Assembly: GCA_032117135.1 (NCBI GenBank) | Contig: JAULZV010000021.1 | Coordinates: 1 to 32,406, forward strand | Reading direction: 5' to 3' | Origin: JAULZV01 sp032117135 | GTDB taxonomy: Bacteria > Patescibacteriota > Minisyncoccia > Phycocordibacterales > JAACPR01 | Length of the DNA: 32,406 nucleotides | Shown here: in pieces, positions 15,149 to 24,277 of the stretch | Layout: every line of letters begins with the position of its first letter | Numbering within the stretch: the stretch's first letter is position 1 | Program-made: the position numbers and the translations under genes | Notes under the pieces: model-generated | Seen by the model: the letters and a program-made list of their open reading frames with translations, nothing else | Database searches by the model: none | Told to the model about the DNA's origin: nothing

Positions 15149-17269
15149 TTACTTTCGAGCCTCAATATCCTTGATCAATTGAGTTCCTTGTTCAGTAAAA
15201 CCAGGCACATCTTCTATCACTTTTCTTATCATTTCAATGCCTTCTTGTTTTTTTCCTGCATCAACTAACGCAATCGCAAGATCGAGCTGAACCTTATAAT
15301 TATCCGGATACTCAACAAATCTTTTTTGATGTGCTTGCACAATTTCATCATTCATTTTAAGGGAAGTGAGCACAGAAATAATAAGTGGATCCCAATAATC
15401 ATACCCTGCGAGATACTCCCATGCACGAGAATCTTTTTTAACAAGAAGAACAAGCCCGTAATATGATTTTGCTTTTTTGTATGCAGGATCAATATCATAA
15501 GCTCGCTTCATCATCTCTTCTGCCTTATCTACCTGTCCTGAAAAGAGATACGCAAACCCAAGTGCATGCATAGTTCTTTGTCGATTAGGAGTGAGTGCAA
15601 GCGCACGTTCAAAATAAGGTACAGCGAGATCAGGTCGGTTAATAGTTAAATAAAATCCTCCAAGAGCTTCGATATTACGAACATTGTAGGGTTTTTTATT
15701 AATCAATGTTTCAGCAGACTTAACAGCAACATCCAAATATTCTTGACGCAATACAGGATCTTTTGATTGCATGAATCGCAACTGATCATTGAGCATTCTA
15801 ATAACTATTTCTTCAGTTTCAAACATACCCACTTCCAATGTCTTTTGATATGAAACGACTGCCTCCTGTTCCGTAACAGTCCAGAGAGTTGCAAACATCT
15901 TCTTATTTGCAAGATACGGACGAGCCATAGTCATCACAAACAATAAAAGAATTATTCCAATTAGTATCAATGCGGATATTATTCTTTTTTTGTCACTTAC
16001 ATGCCCCCATGAATTACCGACTCCGCTTCGGAAGATGACAAATCCCAGGAATGTGAAGAAGAGGAAGTAGCTTGAATAACTATCGAATACAAATAGGTTG
16101 TGAACAATATACCCAACTATAAGTGCATAGAATAAGTTTTTTTCAAATGAATCAAAAGAAGGAGACTTAAATATTCCAGCAGCAGCACCGGCCAGAATGA
16201 GAACATAGAGTACAAGACCAATGATTCCTGCTTGAACTGCCCAATCAAGCGCAATATTGTGAGTACGATCAAACCATGGCTCGTCACTATGAAGTCTTGG
16301 ATCATAATATTTGGAAAACACATAGAGATAGTTTTCTTGTCCCCAACCAAGCAATGGTCTTTCTTTAATTCCTTCAAGTGCGATTTGCCAATTTATAATG
16401 CGGGCTCTTCCCGTTCCTTCCGAAATACTGATTGTAGTCAACCTATCAAGCATTGGTCTACTTTTGACAAATTGACTGTCTCTTGCACTCCAAAAAATAC
16501 CTACTCCCAACACAATTAGCGCCATGCAAACTATTCCAGCAATTTTTACTTTTTGGACTTTCCAGTGTGAGATGAGGGTGAATATCAAAAACAAACCAAT
16601 TGAAGCAATCAGAGCAAGAACGGTTCCTCGTGTTTGCGTCTTAAAAATAACAAAAACAAAAAGGAGTATGCTAAAAATATAGAAAATAATACCTCCATAG
16701 TATGGAACAACCCTCTTTACATTTTTATGAATATTCCATGCTAAATAGGCAGCAAAAAAAGCATTGAAGAACATGAATAGTGCAACATAGGTCGAATTAC
16801 CCAAAAAGACATTTGGTCGACCCTCAGTAAATGCAGCATAGATTGCCATAATAAGCGCAACAGCGACGGATGTTCCCAGTATCCAATTCCATAATTTCTG
16901 AGTACGAACGATTGAAGTCATAACAAGAAGATACATGAACAAATATAGATGCGTAAACCATCCCTCCATTCGCTCATAGCTTGAAAAGAAACTGATTTCA
17001 GGATCAGCTCCAAATGTATTTGAGATCGCAAGCCAAACAACAAATATTCCTGATGCTGCAATAATAGAACTTTTTTTGGGTAAATACTCAGAAGATCGTA
17101 TGATCAAAATTAACCAGAGTACAAAAGAAAGTGCAACACCTAACCTAAACATAAACACTTTTCCAACAAGATATGGAAAGTATGTTTCTGAATCTACTAA
17201 CAAAGGAGTGAACAGAAGTGCGAATAATATAGTAATAATTGACACCGTGAGCACATTGTATTTTTGCAT
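15149..17269 (-). CDS. O-antigen ligase/polymerase-like membrane protein with TPR tail
   Basis: A 706-aa protein. The first 460 residues hold about 11-12 membrane helices and a large outer loop (about 260-345) with RARIINWQIALEGIKERPLLGWGQENY, the typical Wzy_C / O-antigen ligase motif (the W-x-xAlxxixxxPllGxGxgnf pattern). The C-terminal 240 residues are soluble TPR-like repeats (NIEALGGFYLTINRPDLAVPYFERALALTPNR; ALGFAYLFSGQVDKAEEMMKRAYDIDPAY). Members polymerise or attach glycan chains on the outer face of the membrane; the exact reaction cannot be read from sequence. It is divergent from a glycosyltransferase gene, 84 bp apart, which supports a surface-glycan role. Confidence 0.85.
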   Translation of the reverse strand: MQKYNVLTVSIITILFALLFTPLLVDSETYFPYLVGKVFMFRLGVALSFVLWLILIIRSSEYLPKKSSIIAASGIFVVWLAISNTFGADPEISFFSSYERMEGWFTHLYLFMYLLVMTSIVRTQKLWNWILGTSVAVALIMAIYAAFTEGRPNVFLGNSTYVALFMFFNAFFAAYLAWNIHKNVKRVVPYYGGIIFYIFSILLFVFVIFKTQTRGTVLALIASIGLFLIFTLISHWKVQKVKIAGIVCMALIVLGVGIFWSARDSQFVKSRPMLDRLTTISISEGTGRARIINWQIALEGIKERPLLGWGQENYLYVFSKYYDPRLHSDEPWFDRTHNIALDWAVQAGIIGLVLYVLILAGAAAGIFKSPSFDSFEKNLFYALIVGYIVHNLFVFDSYSSYFLFFTFLGFVIFRSGVGNSWGHVSDKKRIISALILIGIILLLFVMTMARPYLANKKMFATLWTVTEQEAVVSYQKTLEVGMFETEEIVIRMLNDQLRFMQSKDPVLRQEYLDVAVKSAETLINKKPYNVRNIEALGGFYLTINRPDLAVPYFERALALTPNRQRTMHALGFAYLFSGQVDKAEEMMKRAYDIDPAYKKAKSYYGLVLLVKKDSRAWEYLAGYDYWDPLIISVLTSLKMNDEIVQAHQKRFVEYPDNYKVQLDLAIALVDAGKKQEGIEMIRKVIEDVPGFTEQGTQLIKDIEARK

Positions 17270-17353
17270 ATGTGTAGTATTTTTATCACATAGAACATTG
17301 GATTACAATAAAATCTACTTAAAAGAGATCTCTAAACAACTAAATTTTTATTT

Positions 17354-18124
17354 ATGAACATATCAATTATTACACCGACATTTAACTCAGCAAAAACTCT
17401 CTCAATGACAATTGAGAGTATTTTGAATCAAACACACGCCGACATTGAGCATATAATTGTTGATGGGCAATCTACAGATTCTACACTTGATATCATTTCA
17501 TCGTACAAAGACAAGTCACATATTACACTCATTTCTGAAAAAGATGATGGCCTATACGACGCAATGAACAAAGGTATTGCATGTGCATCAGGTGATATTG
17601 TTGGAATCCTAAATTCGGATGATTTTTATTATGATACAAAAGTACTCGAGGATGTATCAAAAGTTTTTGAGTCACATCCAGATATTGACCTAGTATATGG
17701 AGACTTACAGTATGTATCAAAAAATGATATCTCAAAAATAAATCGTATATGGAGAGCTGGTGAGTACACTCCTTCAAACTTTAGAGCTGGCTGGATGATT
17801 CCTCATCCGACATTATTTGTGAGAAAAAAAGTATATGAAGAAAATACTAGACCCTTCAATACTCATTTTAAGTTCGTGGCCGATTATGAATTAATGTTGA
17901 GATTATTATTAAAACAAAATCGAAAAACTTTCTACATACCAAGATTTTTGGTAAAGATGAGAGACGGTGGAGCAAGTGATCAAGGATTATCTCAACGCAT
18001 TCAAGGATGGAAAGAGCTCAAAAAAGCATGGGAGATGAATTTATTAAAAGTCCCTCCGTTTTTTATTACAAGAAGAATTATAGGCAAAATAAGGCAATTA
18101 TTCGTATTAAACTCTGACAAGTAG
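17354..18124 (+). CDS. Family 2 glycosyltransferase
   Basis: A 256-aa GT-A fold enzyme. It starts MNISIITPTFNSAKTLSMTI, has the nucleotide-sugar binding region with VDGQSTDST and EKDDGLYDAMNKGI, and the DXD-like metal site NSDD (about 94-97). HPTLFVRKKVYEE and ADYELMLRL are typical of the WcaA/PGA-type branch that adds sugars to lipid-linked glycans. No membrane helix. ATG follows an A/T-rich leader with no Shine-Dalgarno. It is the first gene of a short plus-strand pair; the donor and acceptor cannot be told. Confidence 0.88.
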   Translation: MNISIITPTFNSAKTLSMTIESILNQTHADIEHIIVDGQSTDSTLDIISSYKDKSHITLISEKDDGLYDAMNKGIACASGDIVGILNSDDFYYDTKVLEDVSKVFESHPDIDLVYGDLQYVSKNDISKINRIWRAGEYTPSNFRAGWMIPHPTLFVRKKVYEENTRPFNTHFKFVADYELMLRLLLKQNRKTFYIPRFLVKMRDGGASDQGLSQRIQGWKELKKAWEMNLLKVPPFFITRRIIGKIRQLFVLNSDK

Positions 18125-18193
18125 TGCGTAATTTGAGTATATTTGAACAAAAGAACATTTTCTAAATATAATCAAATTACATATAATGAAAAT

Positions 18194-19138
18194 ATGAACA
18201 ATTCCAATAAGTCCCCCATCCTTTTTATTATTTTTAATCGCCCAGAAACAACAGTCCGAGTTTTTGATCAGATCAAAGCGTATAAACCCGAAATATTATA
18301 TATTGCATCTGATGGACCTCGTATAGATAAAATTTCTGATTTTGAAAAATGTAGACAAACAAGAGAGATCATTAATTTAATAGATTGGCCTTGCAAAATT
18401 TTTAAAAATTTTTCAGAAAAAAATCTAGGATGCAAAAGAAGAATATCTTCAGCAATAGACTGGTTTTTTGAAAATGAAGAATATGGAATTATTCTCGAAG
18501 ATGATTGTGTGCCTGATCAAAGTTTTTTTTACTTCTGTGCAGAACTTCTTGAAAAATACAAAAATAATATTGAGGTCGGAATAATTAGTGGTAATAATTT
18601 TCAATTCAATAAAATTCAAAATGAGTATAGTTATTATTTTTCGAAATATCCACATATTTGGGGATGGGCAACATGGAGGAGAGTGTGGCAAAAATATGAT
18701 GTGACAATAAACTCTTGGCCCGAAATAAAACGAAGTAGTGCATTTAAAGAAGCAATTGGTGGATGGAAAGAATATATGTATTGGTCATCAATATTCAATG
18801 AAGTTTATGAAAATAAGATTGATACTTGGGATTATCAACTTGCATATATGTTTCTTGTCAATAATTTATGTGCCATTATGCCCACAGTTAATCTAGTGAC
18901 TAACATAGGTTTTCATCCAACAGAATCTACTCACACTAGACGAAAAAGTAAATTTGCAAACATGCTAATTTCCCCTATGATTTTTCCATTAATACATCCT
19001 CCTAGGATAGTCATCGATACGGAACGAGACAAGATTACAAAAAAGAACATCCGTCCTTTTTGGAAATATTGTTTTAAAAAAATCCTCGTTTTATTAAAGA
19101 TAAAGAAATACGTAATCACTCTACTCAACATCAAGTAA
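18194..19138 (+). CDS. Putative glycosyltransferase (HlpA-like nucleotide-sugar transferase fold)
   Basis: The preferred start is ATG 18194 (314 aa); the longer frame needs a TTG codon and adds 17 residues with no conserved look. The protein begins NNSNKSPILFIIFNRPETTVRVFDQI and continues with YIASDGPR, LGCKRRISSAIDWFF and EEYGIILEDDCVPDQSFFYF. EDDC is the DXD-like metal site. HIWGWATWRRVWQKYD is characteristic of the family often annotated as hemolytic protein HlpA-like / nucleotide-diphospho-sugar transferase. It follows the GT2 gene by 69 bp, and its 3' end overlaps the convergent TraG-like gene by 18 bp. Very A/T-rich codons (many AAT, ATA, AAA) suggest that the glycan island may have a different origin. 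Confidence 0.8.
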   Translation: MNNSNKSPILFIIFNRPETTVRVFDQIKAYKPEILYIASDGPRIDKISDFEKCRQTREIINLIDWPCKIFKNFSEKNLGCKRRISSAIDWFFENEEYGIILEDDCVPDQSFFYFCAELLEKYKNNIEVGIISGNNFQFNKIQNEYSYYFSKYPHIWGWATWRRVWQKYDVTINSWPEIKRSSAFKEAIGGWKEYMYWSSIFNEVYENKIDTWDYQLAYMFLVNNLCAIMPTVNLVTNIGFHPTESTHTRRKSKFANMLISPMIFPLIHPPRIVIDTERDKITKKNIRPFWKYCFKKILVLLKIKKYVITLLNIK

Positions 19139-21142
19139 CCTCTTCAGCTCATCTTCAGGTATCTCTCCTGGCATGATAGGTCGTCGAGAGGATTGAATAT
19201 CTTCTGAATGATGTTTGGATTGAGGTTGTTGTTCAGGATCTTTTTGAAATGAAACCGTTTCGGTATGAATTGTTTTTTTGTCTTCTACTTTGACTTCAAC
19301 GGTAGATTCGGAATTATTTTGTTGCAACACTTTAAGAAGTGCGTCTTTAAGAGCATTTTTATTTTCTCGAGATACAATCTTTTTGTTTGAGAGAGATGTA
19401 AGAGAAAGTGTTTCTGTTTGTTTTGATTCAACTTGTTCACTTTCAACAGATTCGTCAATTGCTCGTTTTTTGGCCTCTTCAATCTGTCTTTTTAATTCAA
19501 GTTCTTTTTCTTTTGATACCACAGGTTTAGAATTTGAAGGCGAATTGTTTCGTTCATGACGTTCATGCCTAACTTCCCTTCGACTCTTAGATTCAACAGA
19601 TCGAAAGGTTTCAGAGTCTTGAGGATTAGCTGATTGTGATTGAGTAGAGTGTGCAACATGATTTTGATCCCCTTCTTTTACACGGTGACCTTCTGTTTTT
19701 TTGGAATCAGAACGCATAGAATCACGCCTCGCATCTCGAGATCCTGAATGAAAGTTTGAATTTGAGCTAGAGCTAGAATTTTCGTGTTCATTTCTCTGTC
19801 CATCTCTTCCTGACGAATTACCTTTACCACCCCCAGATGACTGTTCTTGACGTCCCATATTAGTTAATTCCTTGACCAAATCCTCAACCTCTTGACGAGG
19901 CCTTGTAAACTGGCGCCGAGATGCCTCTATAACTTCTGCTACACAATTATCTTGAGAAACAGCGAGAGGAGGCAATGTCCGTGCCGAAAACGGCTTAGAA
20001 CCCATCCCATCGATCATTAGACGCAAATAGATTTGTGCAAAACCCAGGTTCACAATATCTTCTTGCACGAACGCAGGTGCAAATTCTTTTTCAAAAGCTT
20101 CGGCATCGGTCGCACCAACCCTAAACGTCACCATCGTACCCACGTTACCGAACACCGCCGCCTTAACTTCTTCAGGCATCTGTTCAATATATTGATGTGC
20201 GATATGAAGATTAAGTTTGTATTTTCGAGCTTCAGACAAAATACCTGCAAATGATTCATTGGCAAATGATTGAAACTCATCAACAAACAATGAAAAATCT
20301 GGAAGTGAATCAAGTTCGTGAGGACCAATATCTGCACGACTCATAGCAGCAAGATATATTTTGGTTACCAAAAGTGAGCCGAGAAGTTGTGCATTAGACT
20401 CCCCCATCCGCCCTTTAGAAAGGTTAATGATGAGAATCTTTCCATTATCCATCATCTCTCGAATATCAAAACTCGATTTGGGTTGTCCAATAATATTACG
20501 AATCAGAGGATTTGAAGTGAATTGTCCGACTTTGTTTTGGATTGCTGGCACTGCTTCAGCAGCCATACGCTCGGTGTAATTAGCAAATTCATCTACCCAA
20601 AATGATTTTACAGCAGTATCTTTTACATTATCGACAACTTTTTTGCGGAAAGCTTTGTCCGAAAGCATACGATTCACAGATAGTAGTGTTGCATCAGGAT
20701 ATTCGAGCAGTGCAAAAAGTGTATTAGAAAGAATGTATTCCATTCGAGCAGACCATGCATCCACCCATATTTTTTTGAAGGCAGACATCAAGCCCGATAC
20801 CACAAGGTGACGTTTGTCATATCCTACATCTTCCATAATATTAAACGAGATCGGATGTTCCATATCAAACGGTGCAAAATACAACACATCATTTACTCTT
20901 TCTCGAGGCACATATTCAAGGAGTAGTTCGGCGGTTTTGCCGTGTGGGTCGATAAAGCACATCCCGTTACCACTTTGCAAATCCTGAGCCGCCATATTTT
21001 CAAGCAATGTTGACTTACCCATACCAGTCTTCCCAATCACATACACATGACGCGACCTGTCTTTTTGTTTGATACCAAATTTGACGCGCGAATTGCGCGC
21101 ATCTGTCTCGGCAAAATAGATTACTTTATCTGGATTACTCAT
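19121..21142 (-). CDS. VirD4/TraG-like ATPase with long disordered C-terminal tail
   Basis: A 673-aa protein. The ATPase core spans about 1-420: Walker A VIGKTGMGKST (35-45), FIDPHGKT, a central helical region, the Walker B motif FSLFVDEFQSFA (about 286-297), SEARKYKLNLHIAHQYIEQM, and a C-terminal arginine-containing sensor area. This is the type IV secretion DNA-binding/coupling-protein fold, close to HerA/TraG. No N-terminal membrane helix is seen, unlike standard VirD4. From about 425 the chain is low-complexity (GGGKGNSSGRDGQRNEHENS and Ser/Glu/Lys/Gln-rich), then a coiled stretch (KELELKRQIEEAKKRAIDES), and it ends with MPGEIPEDELKRLLDVE. No other conjugation genes are nearby. Likely role: DNA pumping or DNA transfer; unproven. 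Confidence 0.8.
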   Translation of the reverse strand: MSNPDKVIYFAETDARNSRVKFGIKQKDRSRHVYVIGKTGMGKSTLLENMAAQDLQSGNGMCFIDPHGKTAELLLEYVPRERVNDVLYFAPFDMEHPISFNIMEDVGYDKRHLVVSGLMSAFKKIWVDAWSARMEYILSNTLFALLEYPDATLLSVNRMLSDKAFRKKVVDNVKDTAVKSFWVDEFANYTERMAAEAVPAIQNKVGQFTSNPLIRNIIGQPKSSFDIREMMDNGKILIINLSKGRMGESNAQLLGSLLVTKIYLAAMSRADIGPHELDSLPDFSLFVDEFQSFANESFAGILSEARKYKLNLHIAHQYIEQMPEEVKAAVFGNVGTMVTFRVGATDAEAFEKEFAPAFVQEDIVNLGFAQIYLRLMIDGMGSKPFSARTLPPLAVSQDNCVAEVIEASRRQFTRPRQEVEDLVKELTNMGRQEQSSGGGKGNSSGRDGQRNEHENSSSSSNSNFHSGSRDARRDSMRSDSKKTEGHRVKEGDQNHVAHSTQSQSANPQDSETFRSVESKSRREVRHERHERNNSPSNSKPVVSKEKELELKRQIEEAKKRAIDESVESEQVESKQTETLSLTSLSNKKIVSRENKNALKDALLKVLQQNNSESTVEVKVEDKKTIHTETVSFQKDPEQQPQSKHHSEDIQSSRRPIMPGEIPEDELKRLLDVE

Positions 21143-21178
21143 TTCTTCTATTATATAGACAAAAAGTAAAAGGTGAAA
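21143..21178 (-). promoter_or_regulatory. Candidate leaderless promoter of the TraG-like gene
   Basis: Minus-strand TTTCAC (21173-21178), 17 bp, perfect TATAAT (21150-21155), then 7 nt (AGAAGAA) to the ATG. Predicted transcription begins at the start codon. Confidence 0.5.
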
Positions 21179-21242
21179 GTATTTTTAAAAATATCTCACC
21201 TATTTTATAGTAGCTCCACATCTCATAACGGATATTTATGTT

Positions 21243-22529
21243 TTATATTTTGTTTACTAACGTATCAGCAATCTTAAATACATCTCCAGCACCAACCGTC
21301 ACGACAATTCCAGGAATAGATGATAATGAACGGATGACCTCGAGAGCACATTCAAAATCTGCACAATACTCAACAGTCACTCCTCGAAGTACAATCGCAT
21401 CACCGAGCATCTGCGAGCTGACCGTCTCATCATATAATTCGCGAGCAGCATAAATTGGAAGGAGAACAATTCGATCAGCAGCTGATAACACTTCGACAAA
21501 ATCATCAAAATGCTCTTTGGTTCGAGAATAAAGATGTGGTTGAAAAACAATTGTGAGTGGAGTATCTCCGTATTGTTTTCTAAACGCAGCGATGCCGGCT
21601 CGTATTTCGGTTGGGTGATGTGCATAATCGTCATAAATCCTCAACGAATTATATTCTCCTTTATACTCAAGCCTGCGCCATGTCCCCTTAAAATCAGCAA
21701 GTGCTTGCCGTGATTTTTGGTTATTATATTTGAGCTCATCAGACAGCGCGAGAACAAGTGAGGCGTTCAAAACATTATGATCACCAAGCACAGTTAAAGC
21801 CGGGACATCCTGCACATAACTTTTTGAATCAATAATAGAAGCAACACATCCCGTGAGCACAGGAATTATTTTTTCGTCCGATGTATCACATATCACAAAT
21901 CCATCAGCAGGAACCTTTTGGACCAAATTACGAAAAGCATCTTGGATATCAGCAAGGTCATGATAGTAGTCGAGATGATCCTCTTCAATATTTGTAATGA
22001 TCAATGCATTAGGATTAAGATTCAAAAAAGAACGCTTATACTCACACGCCTCCACGACAAACATATCTTCGGTTCCAAACACATAATTAGATCCTGTTTT
22101 AGCAAGAAGACTTCCAACAATAACATGTGGAGTACGGTCATTCTTCACACATACATCTGCAATCATCGCGGTCGTAGTTGTTTTGCCGTGAGTACCGGCA
22201 ACCGCAATGGTGTACATGTTTTTGGAAATTTCACCAAGCATCTGCGCGTAAGTAAATAAAGGCACCTTGTGAAGTCGTGCTTCAGTTAATTCTTCGTTGA
22301 GATTATCAATTGCAAGAGTGTACACAATGCAGTCAACTGACGGTGAAATATTTTCACGCACTTGAGATGTGTACGTTGTGATGCCTTCATGAGCAAGATC
22401 GTGCAAAATAGCAGAATCACTACTATCTGATCCAGACACAATCACACCATGAGCCTTACACATGCGAGCAAGTGCAGACATACCAATTCCTCCTATACCA
22501 ATAAAGTGAATGTGTTTGTATGAAATCAT
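21243..22529 (-). CDS. murC: UDP-N-acetylmuramate--L-alanine ligase
   Basis: Adds L-Ala to UDP-MurNAc in the cytoplasm, the first amino-acid step of peptidoglycan precursor synthesis. The N-terminal Rossmann motif is HFIGIGGIGMSALA; the ATP-binding P-loop is AGTHGKTTTT (111-120); then ITNIEEDHLDYY, LGDHNVLNA, TWRRLEYKG and YDDYAHHPTEIRA, all characteristic of MurC. At 428 aa it is slightly shorter than the E. coli enzyme (491 aa). Its ATG overlaps the TGA of the ABC transporter gene by 4 bp, so the two are coupled. MurA and MurB are encoded 6-9 kb away. Confidence 0.96.
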   Translation of the reverse strand: MISYKHIHFIGIGGIGMSALARMCKAHGVIVSGSDSSDSAILHDLAHEGITTYTSQVRENISPSVDCIVYTLAIDNLNEELTEARLHKVPLFTYAQMLGEISKNMYTIAVAGTHGKTTTTAMIADVCVKNDRTPHVIVGSLLAKTGSNYVFGTEDMFVVEACEYKRSFLNLNPNALIITNIEEDHLDYYHDLADIQDAFRNLVQKVPADGFVICDTSDEKIIPVLTGCVASIIDSKSYVQDVPALTVLGDHNVLNASLVLALSDELKYNNQKSRQALADFKGTWRRLEYKGEYNSLRIYDDYAHHPTEIRAGIAAFRKQYGDTPLTIVFQPHLYSRTKEHFDDFVEVLSAADRIVLLPIYAARELYDETVSSQMLGDAIVLRGVTVEYCADFECALEVIRSLSSIPGIVVTVGAGDVFKIADTLVNKI

Positions 22530-24271
22530 AGGTCTATGTTCTGTGCGTCAACAAGCGTCTTGTAATACGGAGTGGTCTTGAGTAACTCCTCATGCGACCC
22601 GATTCCGACAATCTCACCGTGATCCATTACCAATATGGTATCAGCATCAAGAATCGTACTCAACCTATGAGCAATAACAACCCCTGTCTTGTCTCCTAAC
22701 ATATCCCAAATAGCCTTATTTACGAACGCTTCTGTTTCAGAATCCAAACTCGATGTCGCTTCATCCAAAAGAAGGATCGGAGCATTTTTGATCAGAGCAC
22801 GCGCAATGCAGACGCGTTGTTTTTGACCTCCAGACAGTTTAACCCCCCGTTCTCCTACCTTCGTATCGATACCATGTGGTAGATTATGTACAAACTCTTT
22901 GATGCCAGCTTTCTCGAGTACATCCTCAATCTCAGCATCTGACACTTTATGCTTTGCACCAAAGATAATATTCTCCTTAATCGAAATATCAAGAAGATCA
23001 CCGTCTTGAGGCACATACGCAATCAAATCATGCCACTGTTCAAGCGCAAGTAATCTCAAATCAACACCATCCACAAGAATAGCCCCCTTGGTCGTGTCGA
23101 ATAATCTCAAGATCAACGAAACGATCGTAGTCTTGCCTGATCCGGACCGTCCAACTAACGCGACCTTATCACCCTTTCTAATTTCGAAATTAACCTCCTT
23201 CAGTGCACCCTTCTTGCCATCGGCATAATCGAACGCCACGCCCTCAAACGAAATCTTGTCTTCAAAAGACACAATCGGCAGCGGACTGTCGCACTCTTCG
23301 AGATCGGTTTTTTGCTCGAGCATCTCAAACATTTTCTCGAGATCTGATAGCGCAATCTCGCCTCGCCTTTGGATATTTCGAACTTGAAACAGTGATCCTG
23401 TAAAGATACCTACCCAGCTGAATACAGGAATGAGCATGCCGACAGACAGCGTCTCGCGCACAAGTCCTTGATACACAAAATATGCTATCACGCCGACATA
23501 TATAACAATCATCACATCGAGCACAAAGGATCGCTTATGAAAATCCACCCAGATTTTTTCGGCATGATCCCTCATGTCAGTCTGCACCTTCGTAAGCTGT
23601 TTCGTGGCGGCCTCCTTCTGGTTGGCGAATTTTATAAAAAAAAGACTCCGCAGAATATCGACATACACCTTGTTACGCTCGATGCGTCGTTTGATGAGTT
23701 CCTTGAGCGGCTCCTTAATGTGCGAGTTGATGTGCGAGCCGTAGCCTACAAACAGTATTGTAAAGATGAGTGACACCACAAAAAATTCGAATCCTATAAA
23801 ATACAGACCGACGATTGCCACCAGAAACGACGAGATGAGCGGAAGAATTTCGTCCGTGATCACCTGATGAAAATAATCGATGCTCGACTCCCCACTTCGC
23901 AAAACATCCTGCTTGAAACCGCTGTGTTCCTTTCGGATCTGTCCAAGCGACAGATTGAGTGACTTGAACAGTGAGGTCTTTTGGACATAATTATAGATAT
24001 CAAAATCAGTAGTCCGCACTTCGTAGATCGCACGTATCCTGTTAAAAAGCACAGGAATGACCGAGCTCGTCACGACATACGCTACCAAAAACCACACCGC
24101 AGCTTCTACCCCGCTCATCGAAAGCGAATCCACGACCTTACCCAAAAAATAACTCGAGGTATGGCCTGAGCTTTTTTGCACAAAAATAATCGCAAGCGTA
24201 ATAATCATCGGCCATTTGAATGGCTTGAAATAAAAAAGTGACTTTTTAATTATTCTTAAATTTCTCTTCAT
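22526..24271 (-). CDS. ABC exporter, fused membrane and ATPase domains
   Basis: A 581-aa half-transporter of the MsbA/MDR type, expected to work as a dimer in the membrane. Residues about 1-310 form a six-helix membrane domain. The ATPase follows: Walker A LVGRSGSGKTT (about 375), Q-loop YVPQDGDLLD, signature LSGGQKQRVCIARA, Walker B ILLLDEATSSLD, and switch IAHRLST. Substrate unknown; lipid-linked glycans or peptides are common for this group. The gene sits between the DUF4015 gene (6 bp upstream) and murC (4-bp overlap), suggesting envelope work. By eye the membrane-domain half uses more G/C-rich codons than its neighbours, which may indicate acquisition. Confidence 0.9.
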   Translation of the reverse strand: MKRNLRIIKKSLFYFKPFKWPMIITLAIIFVQKSSGHTSSYFLGKVVDSLSMSGVEAAVWFLVAYVVTSSVIPVLFNRIRAIYEVRTTDFDIYNYVQKTSLFKSLNLSLGQIRKEHSGFKQDVLRSGESSIDYFHQVITDEILPLISSFLVAIVGLYFIGFEFFVVSLIFTILFVGYGSHINSHIKEPLKELIKRRIERNKVYVDILRSLFFIKFANQKEAATKQLTKVQTDMRDHAEKIWVDFHKRSFVLDVMIVIYVGVIAYFVYQGLVRETLSVGMLIPVFSWVGIFTGSLFQVRNIQRRGEIALSDLEKMFEMLEQKTDLEECDSPLPIVSFEDKISFEGVAFDYADGKKGALKEVNFEIRKGDKVALVGRSGSGKTTIVSLILRLFDTTKGAILVDGVDLRLLALEQWHDLIAYVPQDGDLLDISIKENIIFGAKHKVSDAEIEDVLEKAGIKEFVHNLPHGIDTKVGERGVKLSGGQKQRVCIARALIKNAPILLLDEATSSLDSETEAFVNKAIWDMLGDKTGVVIAHRLSTILDADTILVMDHGEIVGIGSHEELLKTTPYYKTLVDAQNIDL

Positions 24272-24277
24272 AACATA

